Shown: in pieces, positions 45,017 to 53,844 of the stretch
How positions within the stretch are numbered: position 1 is the first letter of the stretch
Layout of the letters: every line of letters begins with the position of its first letter
Assembly (NCBI GenBank): GCA_964404165.1
Contig: CAYOIZ010000020.1
Span: 29,717 to 93,716 of the forward strand
Direction of reading: 5' to 3'
Length of the DNA stretch: 64,000 nt
Origin: DASYLJ01 sp964404165
GTDB lineage: Bacteria > Desulfobacterota > Binatia > DP-6
The notes under the pieces: model-generated
The model's input: the letters and a program-made list of their open reading frames with translations, nothing else
Databases searched by the model: none
Told to the model about the DNA's origin: nothing
Made by a program: the position numbers and the translations under genes

Positions 45017-47041
45017 TCAGTCGAGGAAGGCGCCCGAGGGAGAGCCGCACTCGGCCGGCGGCAGCGCGCCCTTGGCGAGAAATTTTATTCCCTGCGTGAA
45101 CTCCGGTGCGCCGCCGAATCGTCCGCAGTACGACTGCGCGCCCAGCTCGAGGACGACGGCGACGGGAGCGGGATTGGTCACGAGCGTATGCTCGAGGCCC
45201 GAGCCCTTCCCGATCACCCGCGCGAGCTTGCCCGCCTTGACGATGACGGACTTGATCGCGCCGCTTCCCGTGAACTTGTAGCCTTTCCCGGCGCCCGCGA
45301 CGCCCTGATACGCCCAGCCGCTCGCCGGCAGGTCGTACGTGGTGTCGAAGTCGCCCGACACGGAGAGCACGCGCAGCGCGCCGCCGTTCAGGACCGGGTC
45401 GTCGTCGCTGCCGTTGCCGTCCGCGAGCGTGGGGGCGACGAGGATCACGTCCAGGGCGCGCTTCTGCGGCTTGCCGACCTTGTCCTTGAGCAGCAGCTTC
45501 CTGCCGGTCAGGAGCTCGGGCCGCGTGGTGGTGGTGGTGGTGCTCGTCGTGGTCGACGTCGTCGTGAGGCAATCGGGAATCTCGTCATCGTCCGTGTCGG
45601 TCAGATCGTCTTCGCCGGGGCAGAAGTCGCAGCCGTCGAAGACGCCGTCCTCGTCTGCATCGGTCGGGCAGCCGACCGCATCGACACTCGCCACCGCGCA
45701 CGGCTGAGTGCCGCGGCACTGGTCGGCGTCGTTCAGGATGCCGTCGCCGTCTTCGTCGTCGGTCGCGCAGCCATTCGCATCCACCGACTCGACGAGCGTG
45801 GCCGGGCAGAGGTCGCAGCCATCGAAGACGCCGTCGTCGTCGGAATCGGTCGGGCACCCGGTCTGGTCGACGGACGCACACGTCGGGGTGGCCGGGCAGG
45901 TATCGAGGCAATTGATGACACCGTCCACGTCCGTGTCCGTCAGCGTCTGGACTTCGAACGCGCCGATGTCCGGGGCGCAACCGACGCGTGGAAATTCACG
46001 CTGATCGGTCGGCGGCGCACCGGTCGTTCCGCCCGCGTCGATCGCGATGCTGGTCGCGTTCACCGGGAGCGTGTCGGTCAGGCCACCGTTGTCGAACGGA
46101 AACGCGATGAGGACACCGGTGTTGAGCTGTGCGGCCACCGAGCCGAAACGATCGCTCGCATCAGGGACGAACGTCGTGCCATCGAGGTGTCCGAACAGGT
46201 TGTGCCCCAGTGACACGAACGTGCCGCCGTTTTCGTGCACGTGTCCGCCCGGGTTGCCGCCCGCTCCGTTCGCGGTGAAGAGGTTGTTCAGCAGCGACAT
46301 CGTGCCGCCGTTCACGGCGATGGCGCCGCCGCCGCTGCCGGCGTTGTTGACGACGAACGTAGAGTTGGTGACGGCGGCGCTGTAGGCCGTCGTGGCGCCC
46401 TGGCGAATCGCACCGCCGGAGTTGCTGGCGAAGTTGTTGACGAAGGTGCAGTTGGTGATGGTGACGGTCGGCGTGCCGCCGCCTTCGCCGTACGCGATGA
46501 CGCCGCCGTTGCCGGCGGCCTGATCGGTGGTGAACGTCGAGCGCTGTACGAGCAAGCTGCCCTGCAGCAGCATGATCGCGCCGCCGTCCGCCGTCGCCAG
46601 ATGCTGGTCGAAATGACAGTCCGAGATGGAGAGCAGGCCTGGGTCGTCGAAACGGATGCCCGCGCCGCGATCGGCGAACCCGTTCGCCAGACGGAGACCG
46701 GAGATCGTGGTCGGCTCGGTCACGTCGAAGATGCGCCTGGCGTTGCTGCCGGTGATGCTCACGATGCGCGCACCGGGGCCGGTGATGGTCAGATCGTCGG
46801 TGATGCTGAGCGAGCTGGCGAGTGTGATGGTTCCACTGACGCCGGCATTGAACACGACCTGATCCAGTCCCGGATTGGCGTTGGCGGCGATCAACGCCGC
46901 GCGCAGGCTGCCGGCGCCCGCGTCGGCCGTGTTCGTGACCGTGAACACCGTGGCGCGTGCGGGGGACGCGGCCCAGAGCAGCATCGTCACACAGGACGTG
47001 GCGATGAAGGACCACGCCGGCCGGACCATGATTGGGCGCAT
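45017..47041 (-). CDS. secreted beta-helix protein with TSP3-like repeats, Thr linker and lineage C-terminal domain
   Basis: Exported protein of 674 residues. The mature part starts FTVTNTADAGAGSLRAALIAA, the entry motif of right-handed beta-helix surface proteins, with repeated turns (GGAIMLLQGSLLV, GGAIRQGATTAYS) to about 370. Calcium-binding repeats follow (DTDVDGVINCLDTCP, DSDDDGVFDGCDLCP, DEDGDGILNDADQC), then a Thr/Ser linker (about 505-520) and a C-terminal domain of about 150 residues that is also seen in the proteins at 59759 and 63137. ATG 47041 lies behind GGGGGA. Likely at the cell surface; substrate or partner unknown. Confidence 0.72.
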   Translation of the reverse strand: MRPIMVRPAWSFIATSCVTMLLWAASPARATVFTVTNTADAGAGSLRAALIAANANPGLDQVVFNAGVSGTITLASSLSITDDLTITGPGARIVSITGSNARRIFDVTEPTTISGLRLANGFADRGAGIRFDDPGLLSISDCHFDQHLATADGGAIMLLQGSLLVQRSTFTTDQAAGNGGVIAYGEGGGTPTVTITNCTFVNNFASNSGGAIRQGATTAYSAAVTNSTFVVNNAGSGGGAIAVNGGTMSLLNNLFTANGAGGNPGGHVHENGGTFVSLGHNLFGHLDGTTFVPDASDRFGSVAAQLNTGVLIAFPFDNGGLTDTLPVNATSIAIDAGGTTGAPPTDQREFPRVGCAPDIGAFEVQTLTDTDVDGVINCLDTCPATPTCASVDQTGCPTDSDDDGVFDGCDLCPATLVESVDANGCATDDEDGDGILNDADQCRGTQPCAVASVDAVGCPTDADEDGVFDGCDFCPGEDDLTDTDDDEIPDCLTTTSTTTSTTTTTTRPELLTGRKLLLKDKVGKPQKRALDVILVAPTLADGNGSDDDPVLNGGALRVLSVSGDFDTTYDLPASGWAYQGVAGAGKGYKFTGSGAIKSVIVKAGKLARVIGKGSGLEHTLVTNPAPVAVVLELGAQSYCGRFGGAPEFTQGIKFLAKGALPPAECGSPSGAFLD

Positions 47042-47134
47042 GGTGTGCACAGTCCCCCTCGAAGGTACCGTTCGTCAATCGCGAACAAGATTACTGTTCG
47101 CCGACCGCCGCTGCGCAGCAGGCGGCCATCGCCG

Positions 47135-48937
47135 TCAGAACCACTCGCTGCGCATGCCGAGCGTGGTGTCGTCGAGCGACTCGAGGAGCGACGCCAGGTA
47201 CGGCACGCGCGCCAGCTCGTAGGTGAAGGCGTAGCGGCAGGCCTGGAGCTTGCCGGCACGGAACGCGGCGACCTCGGCGTCGTTCGTCGGCGGCGCACTC
47301 TCGATCACCGTGGCCTGCCAGAGCCACATCCAGCCGAACACGACCAGGCCGGCGAGGTCGAGGAAATGGCTGGCATTGGCCAAGGCCAGCGGAATTCTGC
47401 CGCCGGCCATCGTCTCCAACAGCCGGCCACGCACGCGCGCGAGCGTCTGCAGCGCGGCGTCGAGCTGGTCCGCCAGCGGCGCCAGGTCGGCGTGGGAGCG
47501 GGCGCGCGTGATCGCCACGGCGATCGCATCGTGCAGCAGGGTCCAACCCGCGCCGCCCTGCATCGTCATCTTCCGGCCGAGCAGGTCGAGGGCCTGGATG
47601 CCGTCCGTGCCCTCGTGGATGGGGTTCAACCGCTGGTCGCGATAGTGCTGCTCGACCGGGTACTCGCGCGTGTACCCGTAGCCGCCCAGCACCTGGACGG
47701 CCAGCTCGTTGGCGCGCAGGCACGCCTCGCTGAGCCAGCCCTTCACGATCGGCGTCAGGGTGTCGAGCAGCAGGGTGAGGTCGCGCCGCTCCGTCGCATC
47801 GGTGGTCGCCTGCTGGCGATCCACCAGCGACGCGGCGTAGAGACACAGGTGCAGCCCGCCCTCGCTCACCGCCTTCTGGTAGAGCAGCATCCGCTTCACG
47901 TCGGCGTGCTCGACGATCGGGACCATCGGCTGCGACGGGTCCTTCGCATCCAGCGGCCGGCCCTGTGGCCGCACCCGCGCGTACTCGAGCGCCGCCAGGT
48001 ACGCGGTGTAGGCCAACATCACCGCTCCCGCCCCGACGCCGATACGTGCCTCGTTCATCATCTGGAACATGTACTCCAGCCCGCGATGCGGCTCGCCGAC
48101 CAGATACCCGACGGCGCCGTCCTTCTCCCCGAAGTTCAGGACCGTGTTGATCGCGCCGCGATAGCCCATCTTGTGATTCACGCCCGCGAGACGGACGTCG
48201 TTGCGGGCGCCGAGACGGCCGTCGGCGTCCACCAGGAACTTGGGCACGACGAACAGCGAGATGCCCTTCACGCCGGCGCCTCCGCCCGGAATCTTCGCGA
48301 GCACGAGATGGACGATGTTCTCGGACAGCTCGTGATCCCCGCCCGAGATCCACATCTTGTTCCCGTACAGCCGATGGACGCCATCGCCGGCGGGCTCGGC
48401 GCGGGTGCGGATGTCCGCGAGCGACGATCCCGCCTGCGGCTCCGAGAGACACATCGTGCCGAAGAAACGCCCGTCGAGCATCGGCCGCATGAAGCGCTGC
48501 CGCATCTCGGCCGAGCCGAACGCCTCGATCAGGTTCGCCGCCGCGATCGTCAGGAAGGGGTACGCCGCGGTGCCGACGTTCGCCGCCTGGAACATCGCGC
48601 TGCAGGCTTGCGCCACCGTCCACGGGAGCTGCATGCCGCCCAGGTCGTAGTCCTTCGACGCGGCCATGAAGCCGGCGGCGACGTAGGCGTCGAGCGCCGC
48701 CTTCACCTCCGGAATGACGTGCACGCGCTCGCCGTCGAAGGTCGGCTCCTGCCGGTCGCCCTTCGCGTTGTGCGACCGGAAGTGGGTGAGGGCGAGGTCG
48801 TGGGCGGTGTCGATCGCGGCGTCGAAGGTCTCGCGGCGGTGCTCCGCCCACCGCGGCGCCGCGGCGAGGGTGAGCACGTCGAGCAGCTCGTACAGGACGA
48901 AGTCGAGGTCACGGCGGCTGATCAGCGGGGAGGCCAT
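47135..48937 (-). CDS. acyl-CoA dehydrogenase
   Basis: FAD-dependent acyl-CoA dehydrogenase of 600 residues, the size of the bacterial FadE-like/AcdB class with an extra C-terminal helical domain. It shows FGTMCLSEPQAGSSLADI, GNKMWISGGDHEL, MNEARIGVGAGAVML and LGGYGYTREYPVEQHYRDQR, with the catalytic Glu in NPIHEGTDGIQALDLLGRK. It catalyses the first step of beta-oxidation on a fatty or aromatic acyl-CoA. It is monocistronic as far as I can see. Confidence 0.93.
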   Translation of the reverse strand: MASPLISRRDLDFVLYELLDVLTLAAAPRWAEHRRETFDAAIDTAHDLALTHFRSHNAKGDRQEPTFDGERVHVIPEVKAALDAYVAAGFMAASKDYDLGGMQLPWTVAQACSAMFQAANVGTAAYPFLTIAAANLIEAFGSAEMRQRFMRPMLDGRFFGTMCLSEPQAGSSLADIRTRAEPAGDGVHRLYGNKMWISGGDHELSENIVHLVLAKIPGGGAGVKGISLFVVPKFLVDADGRLGARNDVRLAGVNHKMGYRGAINTVLNFGEKDGAVGYLVGEPHRGLEYMFQMMNEARIGVGAGAVMLAYTAYLAALEYARVRPQGRPLDAKDPSQPMVPIVEHADVKRMLLYQKAVSEGGLHLCLYAASLVDRQQATTDATERRDLTLLLDTLTPIVKGWLSEACLRANELAVQVLGGYGYTREYPVEQHYRDQRLNPIHEGTDGIQALDLLGRKMTMQGGAGWTLLHDAIAVAITRARSHADLAPLADQLDAALQTLARVRGRLLETMAGGRIPLALANASHFLDLAGLVVFGWMWLWQATVIESAPPTNDAEVAAFRAGKLQACRYAFTYELARVPYLASLLESLDDTTLGMRSEWF

Positions 48938-49192
48938 GATCCGTCCCTAGCCCAGATGGCCGGCCGACTCGATCGGGAAGGGACCGTGGGCGGGTTACAT
49001 CGCCGAGAACACCGGCGGTCGAGGCGCATCGTTCACCGACACGTCACCCGGTGCGTAGGTCGTCTCCCAGCGCATGGGGCCGAGTCGTGCCCCACGGGTC
49101 GTCTGGCCACCCAAGAACGATTTTGATTCGGACAGGTGGCGATCCAGCGACGATTGCTCTGCCGGGCTCCTCCATGCCATCAGCGGGTCGTC

Positions 49193-51022
49193 ATGGACGC
49201 CGCGACCGCCGATGCCGTGTTCACCCGGCTCTTCTTCACCCCGGAGGGCCGGTCGAACCCGTACCCGCTCTACCACCAGCTGCGGGAAGCACAGCCGGTT
49301 CATCGCAGCGCCCTCGGGATGTGGGTGTTGAGCCGCTACGACGACTGCTGGGCGGCGGTCCGCGACCCGCGGCTCGGCAAGGACTATGCCCGACAGGTCG
49401 AGCAGCGGTTCGGGCCAGACTGGCGCACGCACCCGTCGCTGACCGCCGGCGAGCACTCCATGCTGAATACGACCGGGCCGGAGCACTCGCGGCTCCGCAA
49501 GCTCGTCAGCAAGGCGTTCACGCCGCGGATGATCGAGAAGCTGAAGCCGGTCATCGCGCGGGTCGTCGGCGAGCTGCTCGCGCCGGTCGCCGAAGCGGGC
49601 GGGGGCAACGTGCTCGAGGCGGTCGGGTTTCCGCTCCCGGTGACCATCATCGGCGAGATGCTCGGCGTGCCGCGCGCCGACCATGCGCGCTTCCGCGTCC
49701 TGGTGCACGATCTGGTCGCCATCCTCGAGATGAAGCCGACCGCGGTGCAGATGGCCGCGGCCGACGCGGCGCACCTCGAGATCCGAGCGTACTTCCTCGG
49801 GCTGATCGCCGAGAAGCGACGCCGGCCCGTCGACGATCTCCTGAGCAGCCTCGCCACCATCGAGGTCGGCGACGACTGGCTCACCGACGACGAGATCTCG
49901 ACCATGGCGTCGTTGCTGTTCGCGGCCGGCTTCGAGACGACGACCAATCTGTTCGGCAACGGGCTCGTGGCGTTGCTGCGCCATCCCGACCAGCTCGCGC
50001 TGCTGCGACGCGATCCATCGCTGTTCGCGAACCTGCCCGACGAGCTCCTGCGCTACGACGGCTCGGTGCATCTGGTGAACCGCATCACCGAGGCGGCGGT
50101 CGAGGTGGGGGGCGTGACGATCCCAGCCGGCGAGCAGGTGTTCGCGCTCCTCGGCGCCGGCAACCGCGACCCCGGTCGGTACGAGCACCCGGATCGGCTC
50201 GACGTCACGCGCACCGGGGTGCAGCCGTTGACGTTCGGCGGCGGCGTACACTTCTGTCTCGGCGCCGCGCTGGCTCGGGCCGAGATCGAGATCACGTTTC
50301 GGACGCTGCTGCAGCGCTTCGACCACATCGAGCTCGACGGCGAGCCGGTGTTCCAGGATCGGCTCACCCTGCGCGGCCCGCACGCCCTCGACGTCGCGTG
50401 TCGTGCGGGCGCCGTGCAGACGACGTCGGTGGTCTCGGCCACGTTGCCGGCGGCCCCGTCGCCGACCGCGGCCGAGACCACCGACGGCACGCTGCGCCCG
50501 CGATCGGGCGACGCCGCGGCCGACCTCCGCTGGCGAGCCGACCTGCGCGCGCGCATCGAGACGAGTCCGCAGCGCGACGACTCGGTTCCCGTGCGCACCG
50601 GCGCACGGCTCGCCGCGACGGTGGCGTTGCTGTCGCGGAACAGCCTGTTCGCGCGCTGCACGACGACCGAGCTCGAGAGCCTGGCCGGCACCGCCTACGC
50701 GATGACGTTCGAGCCCGGCGACCTCCTGTGCAGCGAAGGAGCCGAGTCGCCGGAGTGCTACATCGTCGAGGAAGGCCAGGCCGTGGTCACCATCGGGCGC
50801 AAGGGAGCAGGCGTGGTCGACGAGGACGACGTCGTCGGCGAGCGTGGCGTGCTGCTCGATACGGTGCGCGCAGCGACCGTCACCGCCATCACACACATGA
50901 TCACCTACGCCATCTCGCGCGAGCGGCTGCGGGACGTGGTGGCCGGCAACCCCGCGGCGCGGGAGTGGATGCTGGCCGAGATGACGCGGCGGTACCCGAG
51001 CGCGGGCAGCGGGCGCCACTGA
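49193..51022 (+). CDS. cytochrome P450 fused to a cyclic-nucleotide-binding domain
   Basis: Fusion protein of 609 residues. Residues 1-410 are a complete soluble bacterial P450: AGFETTT (I helix, 245-251), ExxR at 284-287 (ELLR), and FGGGVHFCLGAAL with heme ligand Cys355. A Pro/Ala/Arg linker (411-475) leads to a Crp-type domain (480-600): LFARCTTTELESLAG, FEPGDLLCSEGAESPECYIV and a phosphate-binding cassette VGERGVLLDTVRAATV with the conserved Glu550 and Arg559. No DNA-binding helix follows. I infer allosteric control of the P450 by cAMP or cGMP. ATG 49193 is chosen over a GTG at 49136. It is convergent with the di-heme protein gene. Confidence 0.88.
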   Translation: MDAATADAVFTRLFFTPEGRSNPYPLYHQLREAQPVHRSALGMWVLSRYDDCWAAVRDPRLGKDYARQVEQRFGPDWRTHPSLTAGEHSMLNTTGPEHSRLRKLVSKAFTPRMIEKLKPVIARVVGELLAPVAEAGGGNVLEAVGFPLPVTIIGEMLGVPRADHARFRVLVHDLVAILEMKPTAVQMAAADAAHLEIRAYFLGLIAEKRRRPVDDLLSSLATIEVGDDWLTDDEISTMASLLFAAGFETTTNLFGNGLVALLRHPDQLALLRRDPSLFANLPDELLRYDGSVHLVNRITEAAVEVGGVTIPAGEQVFALLGAGNRDPGRYEHPDRLDVTRTGVQPLTFGGGVHFCLGAALARAEIEITFRTLLQRFDHIELDGEPVFQDRLTLRGPHALDVACRAGAVQTTSVVSATLPAAPSPTAAETTDGTLRPRSGDAAADLRWRADLRARIETSPQRDDSVPVRTGARLAATVALLSRNSLFARCTTTELESLAGTAYAMTFEPGDLLCSEGAESPECYIVEEGQAVVTIGRKGAGVVDEDDVVGERGVLLDTVRAATVTAITHMITYAISRERLRDVVAGNPAAREWMLAEMTRRYPSAGSGRH

Positions 51023-51146
51023 CGCGTATTTCGACGCTTGCCACCCGCTCTACGCAGGTCGCATTGGCGCCCGAACGCTCTTCGACGGGACCGCCCGTGA
51101 TCGCCATCGGGTCCGTGCCGTACGGTCCCGCGACCGATGCGCCCAT

Positions 51147-51194
51147 GCCGGCGGCGACCCCGCCGCCAGCGAGTGGATCCTGGCAGGGATGACG
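51147..51194 (+). pseudogene. decayed copy of the cNMP-domain tail
   Basis: The frame reads AGGDPAASEWILAGMT. It matches residues 584-597 (AGNPAAREWMLAEM) of the fusion protein just upstream, at both protein and DNA level (gccggc-g-aaccccgc). The 3' end is lost after about 16 codons. It is a leftover of a tandem duplication of the fusion gene's end or of a second gene. Confidence 0.6.
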
Positions 51195-51217
51195 CCAACC
51201 ACGGGTCGGCCAAGCGG

Positions 51218-53782
51218 TCACCGTCGAGGAACGCTGCGCGTGTGGTACTCCAGGCGGCCGCGTATGCCGGGCGCGAAGATGTCGCCGGCATTGGGGATGC
51301 ACAGCTTCGGGTCCTCGAAGCCATCCCTCCCCGACGCCGGGATTACCGAGACGATGTCGTCGGCCAACCCGTCATTGTCCTCGTCCTCCGCTCTGTGACC
51401 ATTCAAGACGTGCAGTTCGGGCCCGTCGAACGGCGCCTGATTGCACTGGACACGCGGATCGGTCAGCGACTTCAGGAACCGCACCAACGCTGCGAGGTCG
51501 TCGGTATCCGCGGTCTTGTCTTGCGTCGCGCAACGCGGGTCGTAGTTGCCGGGGATGCCCTGGAAGCCGGGATCGCAGTCCAGCAGATTGAGCACCTTGA
51601 TCGCCTGGGCCACATTGGTGTCGCAGTTCGTCTCGGCTCCTCTGCCGATCTTGATTTGACGGAACGGCGTGTTGCCGATTGGACCCGTGCCCATGTTGTC
51701 GCCCTTGGTGCACGATACGCCCGCGGCCTTGGCCTCGGTGCCGACGATGTCGCGCCGGTTGCCGCCGCGGTTGTAGACCTTCACTACCTGCCGCAGATTG
51801 GGATAGCCGCCCCAGCTGAAGTACGGCGGGGTGAGGGCAACGTTGCGAAGGATCGGCGCCTTGGCCGCGCCGTCCACACCGATCGAGAGGTTGGCGGCGG
51901 CCGACGCGGGCGCCCCGGTGCCGGGAAACCCTTCGAGCGGTACCGCACGTGGGTCGAACGCGGCCTCGCCGGGACGCGTCTTGAGCCAGTTCACGATCGA
52001 ACGCTCCAGCACGGGATCGAGGATGTAGGTCGCCAACGCGTCCAGCGTCGCCTGGTCGAGCGGACCGTTCGCAGCGCTGCCAGCGGCGAATGCCCCACCA
52101 TGGTCGAGATAGCTCTGATACTGCCTCGCGAAGGACAGCGGGTTCCCGTAGTCGTCCGTGGCGCCGATGAACAGGTCCGTGAACGGCGGCCGCAGGCCGA
52201 TGCTCGCAAACCCGGCGTCACGCCGGTGGAGGAAGGTGCTCGTCGGGTCCACCGCTCCGTTGAAGCTCTGCTGCTTCACGACGTCGACGAATATGGCGAG
52301 CGGCGCCCCCTGCAATTGCGCCGCTTCGCTCAGCATACCTTGCACCGGTGGTGAGCCGGAGCCGGGGACGTCCATTCGGTGGCAGACCGCGCAGTTGCCG
52401 CCGTTGCCTTTGCCCGGATTGGAGAACCCACCGCCATCGCCGGTGAAGAACAGCTGGCAACCGCGCAGCCACAGCGGGTCCTCCTGCCCGAGTTGCGTCG
52501 CCGCGCAGGTATTGAAATCCGATGGCGGAAAGATCGGAGCTGCCCGCAGATCTCCCGCCTTCGTGTCGAACTCGGATCGGTCCGAGATCAGGGTCTGCTC
52601 GTAGAGCATGATCGAGATGCCCCAGAACATGGAGAAGTTCTGTTCCATCTGGGTGTATCCCTTCGGATCGCTCCTCAGCTCCGAGCTGTCGGGACCGGTC
52701 TTGATGATCCTCCAGCGGCCCGTCGCTGACCAATACTCGGGCTTGAACGCTTTCTTGATCAGGTCCTCGTAGTTCGTGACGTCGAGGCCGTTGCCGTGCT
52801 GGCTGGCGAACGGGCCGAGGCTGCTGTCGGTCGGGTCGACGTCCTGGAGCGCGAGCGGCCGGCGGCCGACCATTTTCTTGCCAATGTCGGGGAAGACACG
52901 GCCGGCACACGACATCTCGAGGCGACTGGTCGGCGGACCGACGGCTTGCGAGGCCAGGCTCGCATTCTCGATCTCGAGCCAGGTCAGCTCGAGGCCGTCG
53001 CCGTGCTTGACGATCAACCGCTTCGTCGGATCGCCCTTGATGTCGCGCATGCCGAAGACGCCGACGCCGTTGAACAGGCTGTTCGCGCGCGAATCCCAGA
53101 AGTTGCGCTGCAGGAACACCGCATTGATGGTGGTGGGGGTATTTCGCGGCTCGACCTCGCGCGTCGGAAGTCGCTTCCTCTTCGGGGGCTCCCTCCGAAC
53201 GTAGAACGTGCGGTCGGATATCCTGTGGCACTGGTCGTCTCGCTCGCTGTCTTCCGGAACCTGGAGGAACTTGTTGTCGAACGAGCCGGCCGACGAGACC
53301 CGGTCGTTGGTCGTGGTCACGATCGGCGAGTTGCGGTCACGTTCGTCGGCGAGGCGGTGAAGGGGCATGTCGTCCGGCGTGAGCGTGTAGTTCGCTGCCG
53401 CTTTCGCTCCGGACGGCATGTCACCCCGGGCGACCGCCAACGTGTCCGACCGCTCCGAGCCGAACATTCTGTCGCCGTTCGAGCCTTTGGTGAGGTCCTT
53501 CAGCCCGGGTGACAGCTGGTTCTGGATGCGGCTGTCGGCTCCCGCGGAGAAGTGGCAGCTCGCGCAGGCAGTGCCGTCGCTGCCTGCCTGCTCGTCGAAG
53601 AACAGGGCCTTGCCGAGAACCAGCGCCGATTCCGGATCCGCCACGTACGCGGAAACGTCGGGCAGTATCGGCTTCAGCAGGCTGTCCGCCGTAGCCGTCC
53701 GAATCGCGGCGACACCAAGAAGGATCGGAACGGCGACGAGCAACGCCGCGCTCCGCCAGCCGTGTGCGAGCGTTCGATTCAT
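51218..53782 (-). CDS. large di-heme cytochrome c peroxidase/MauG-like protein
   Basis: Exported protein of 854 residues, more than twice the length of ordinary di-heme peroxidases. Signal MNRTLAHGWRSAALLVAVPI; heme site 1 CASCHFS near 75, heme site 2 CAVCHRM near 470. PRNTPTTINAVFLQRNFWDSR and LRNVALTPPYFSWGGYPNLR match the di-heme peroxidase domains; between them lie inserts of about 200 residues. A calcium-type motif (DEDNDGLADD) ends the protein. MauG-like and RoxA-like proteins use such hemes for oxidation of proteins or polyisoprene; the function here is unknown. AGGAGGTGAGGA precedes ATG 53782. Confidence 0.82.
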   Translation of the reverse strand: MNRTLAHGWRSAALLVAVPILLGVAAIRTATADSLLKPILPDVSAYVADPESALVLGKALFFDEQAGSDGTACASCHFSAGADSRIQNQLSPGLKDLTKGSNGDRMFGSERSDTLAVARGDMPSGAKAAANYTLTPDDMPLHRLADERDRNSPIVTTTNDRVSSAGSFDNKFLQVPEDSERDDQCHRISDRTFYVRREPPKRKRLPTREVEPRNTPTTINAVFLQRNFWDSRANSLFNGVGVFGMRDIKGDPTKRLIVKHGDGLELTWLEIENASLASQAVGPPTSRLEMSCAGRVFPDIGKKMVGRRPLALQDVDPTDSSLGPFASQHGNGLDVTNYEDLIKKAFKPEYWSATGRWRIIKTGPDSSELRSDPKGYTQMEQNFSMFWGISIMLYEQTLISDRSEFDTKAGDLRAAPIFPPSDFNTCAATQLGQEDPLWLRGCQLFFTGDGGGFSNPGKGNGGNCAVCHRMDVPGSGSPPVQGMLSEAAQLQGAPLAIFVDVVKQQSFNGAVDPTSTFLHRRDAGFASIGLRPPFTDLFIGATDDYGNPLSFARQYQSYLDHGGAFAAGSAANGPLDQATLDALATYILDPVLERSIVNWLKTRPGEAAFDPRAVPLEGFPGTGAPASAAANLSIGVDGAAKAPILRNVALTPPYFSWGGYPNLRQVVKVYNRGGNRRDIVGTEAKAAGVSCTKGDNMGTGPIGNTPFRQIKIGRGAETNCDTNVAQAIKVLNLLDCDPGFQGIPGNYDPRCATQDKTADTDDLAALVRFLKSLTDPRVQCNQAPFDGPELHVLNGHRAEDEDNDGLADDIVSVIPASGRDGFEDPKLCIPNAGDIFAPGIRGRLEYHTRSVPRR

Positions 53783-53844
53783 TCCTCACCTCCTGCCTGG
53801 TGAGGCGTGAAGACGCTCTTCACACCGTGAAGTCGGCGGGCGCT

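Noticed and set aside
46235..49126. A 963-codon plus-strand open frame over the beta-helix and acyl-CoA dehydrogenase genes
   Set aside because: It is antisense to recognised genes and shows no domain.
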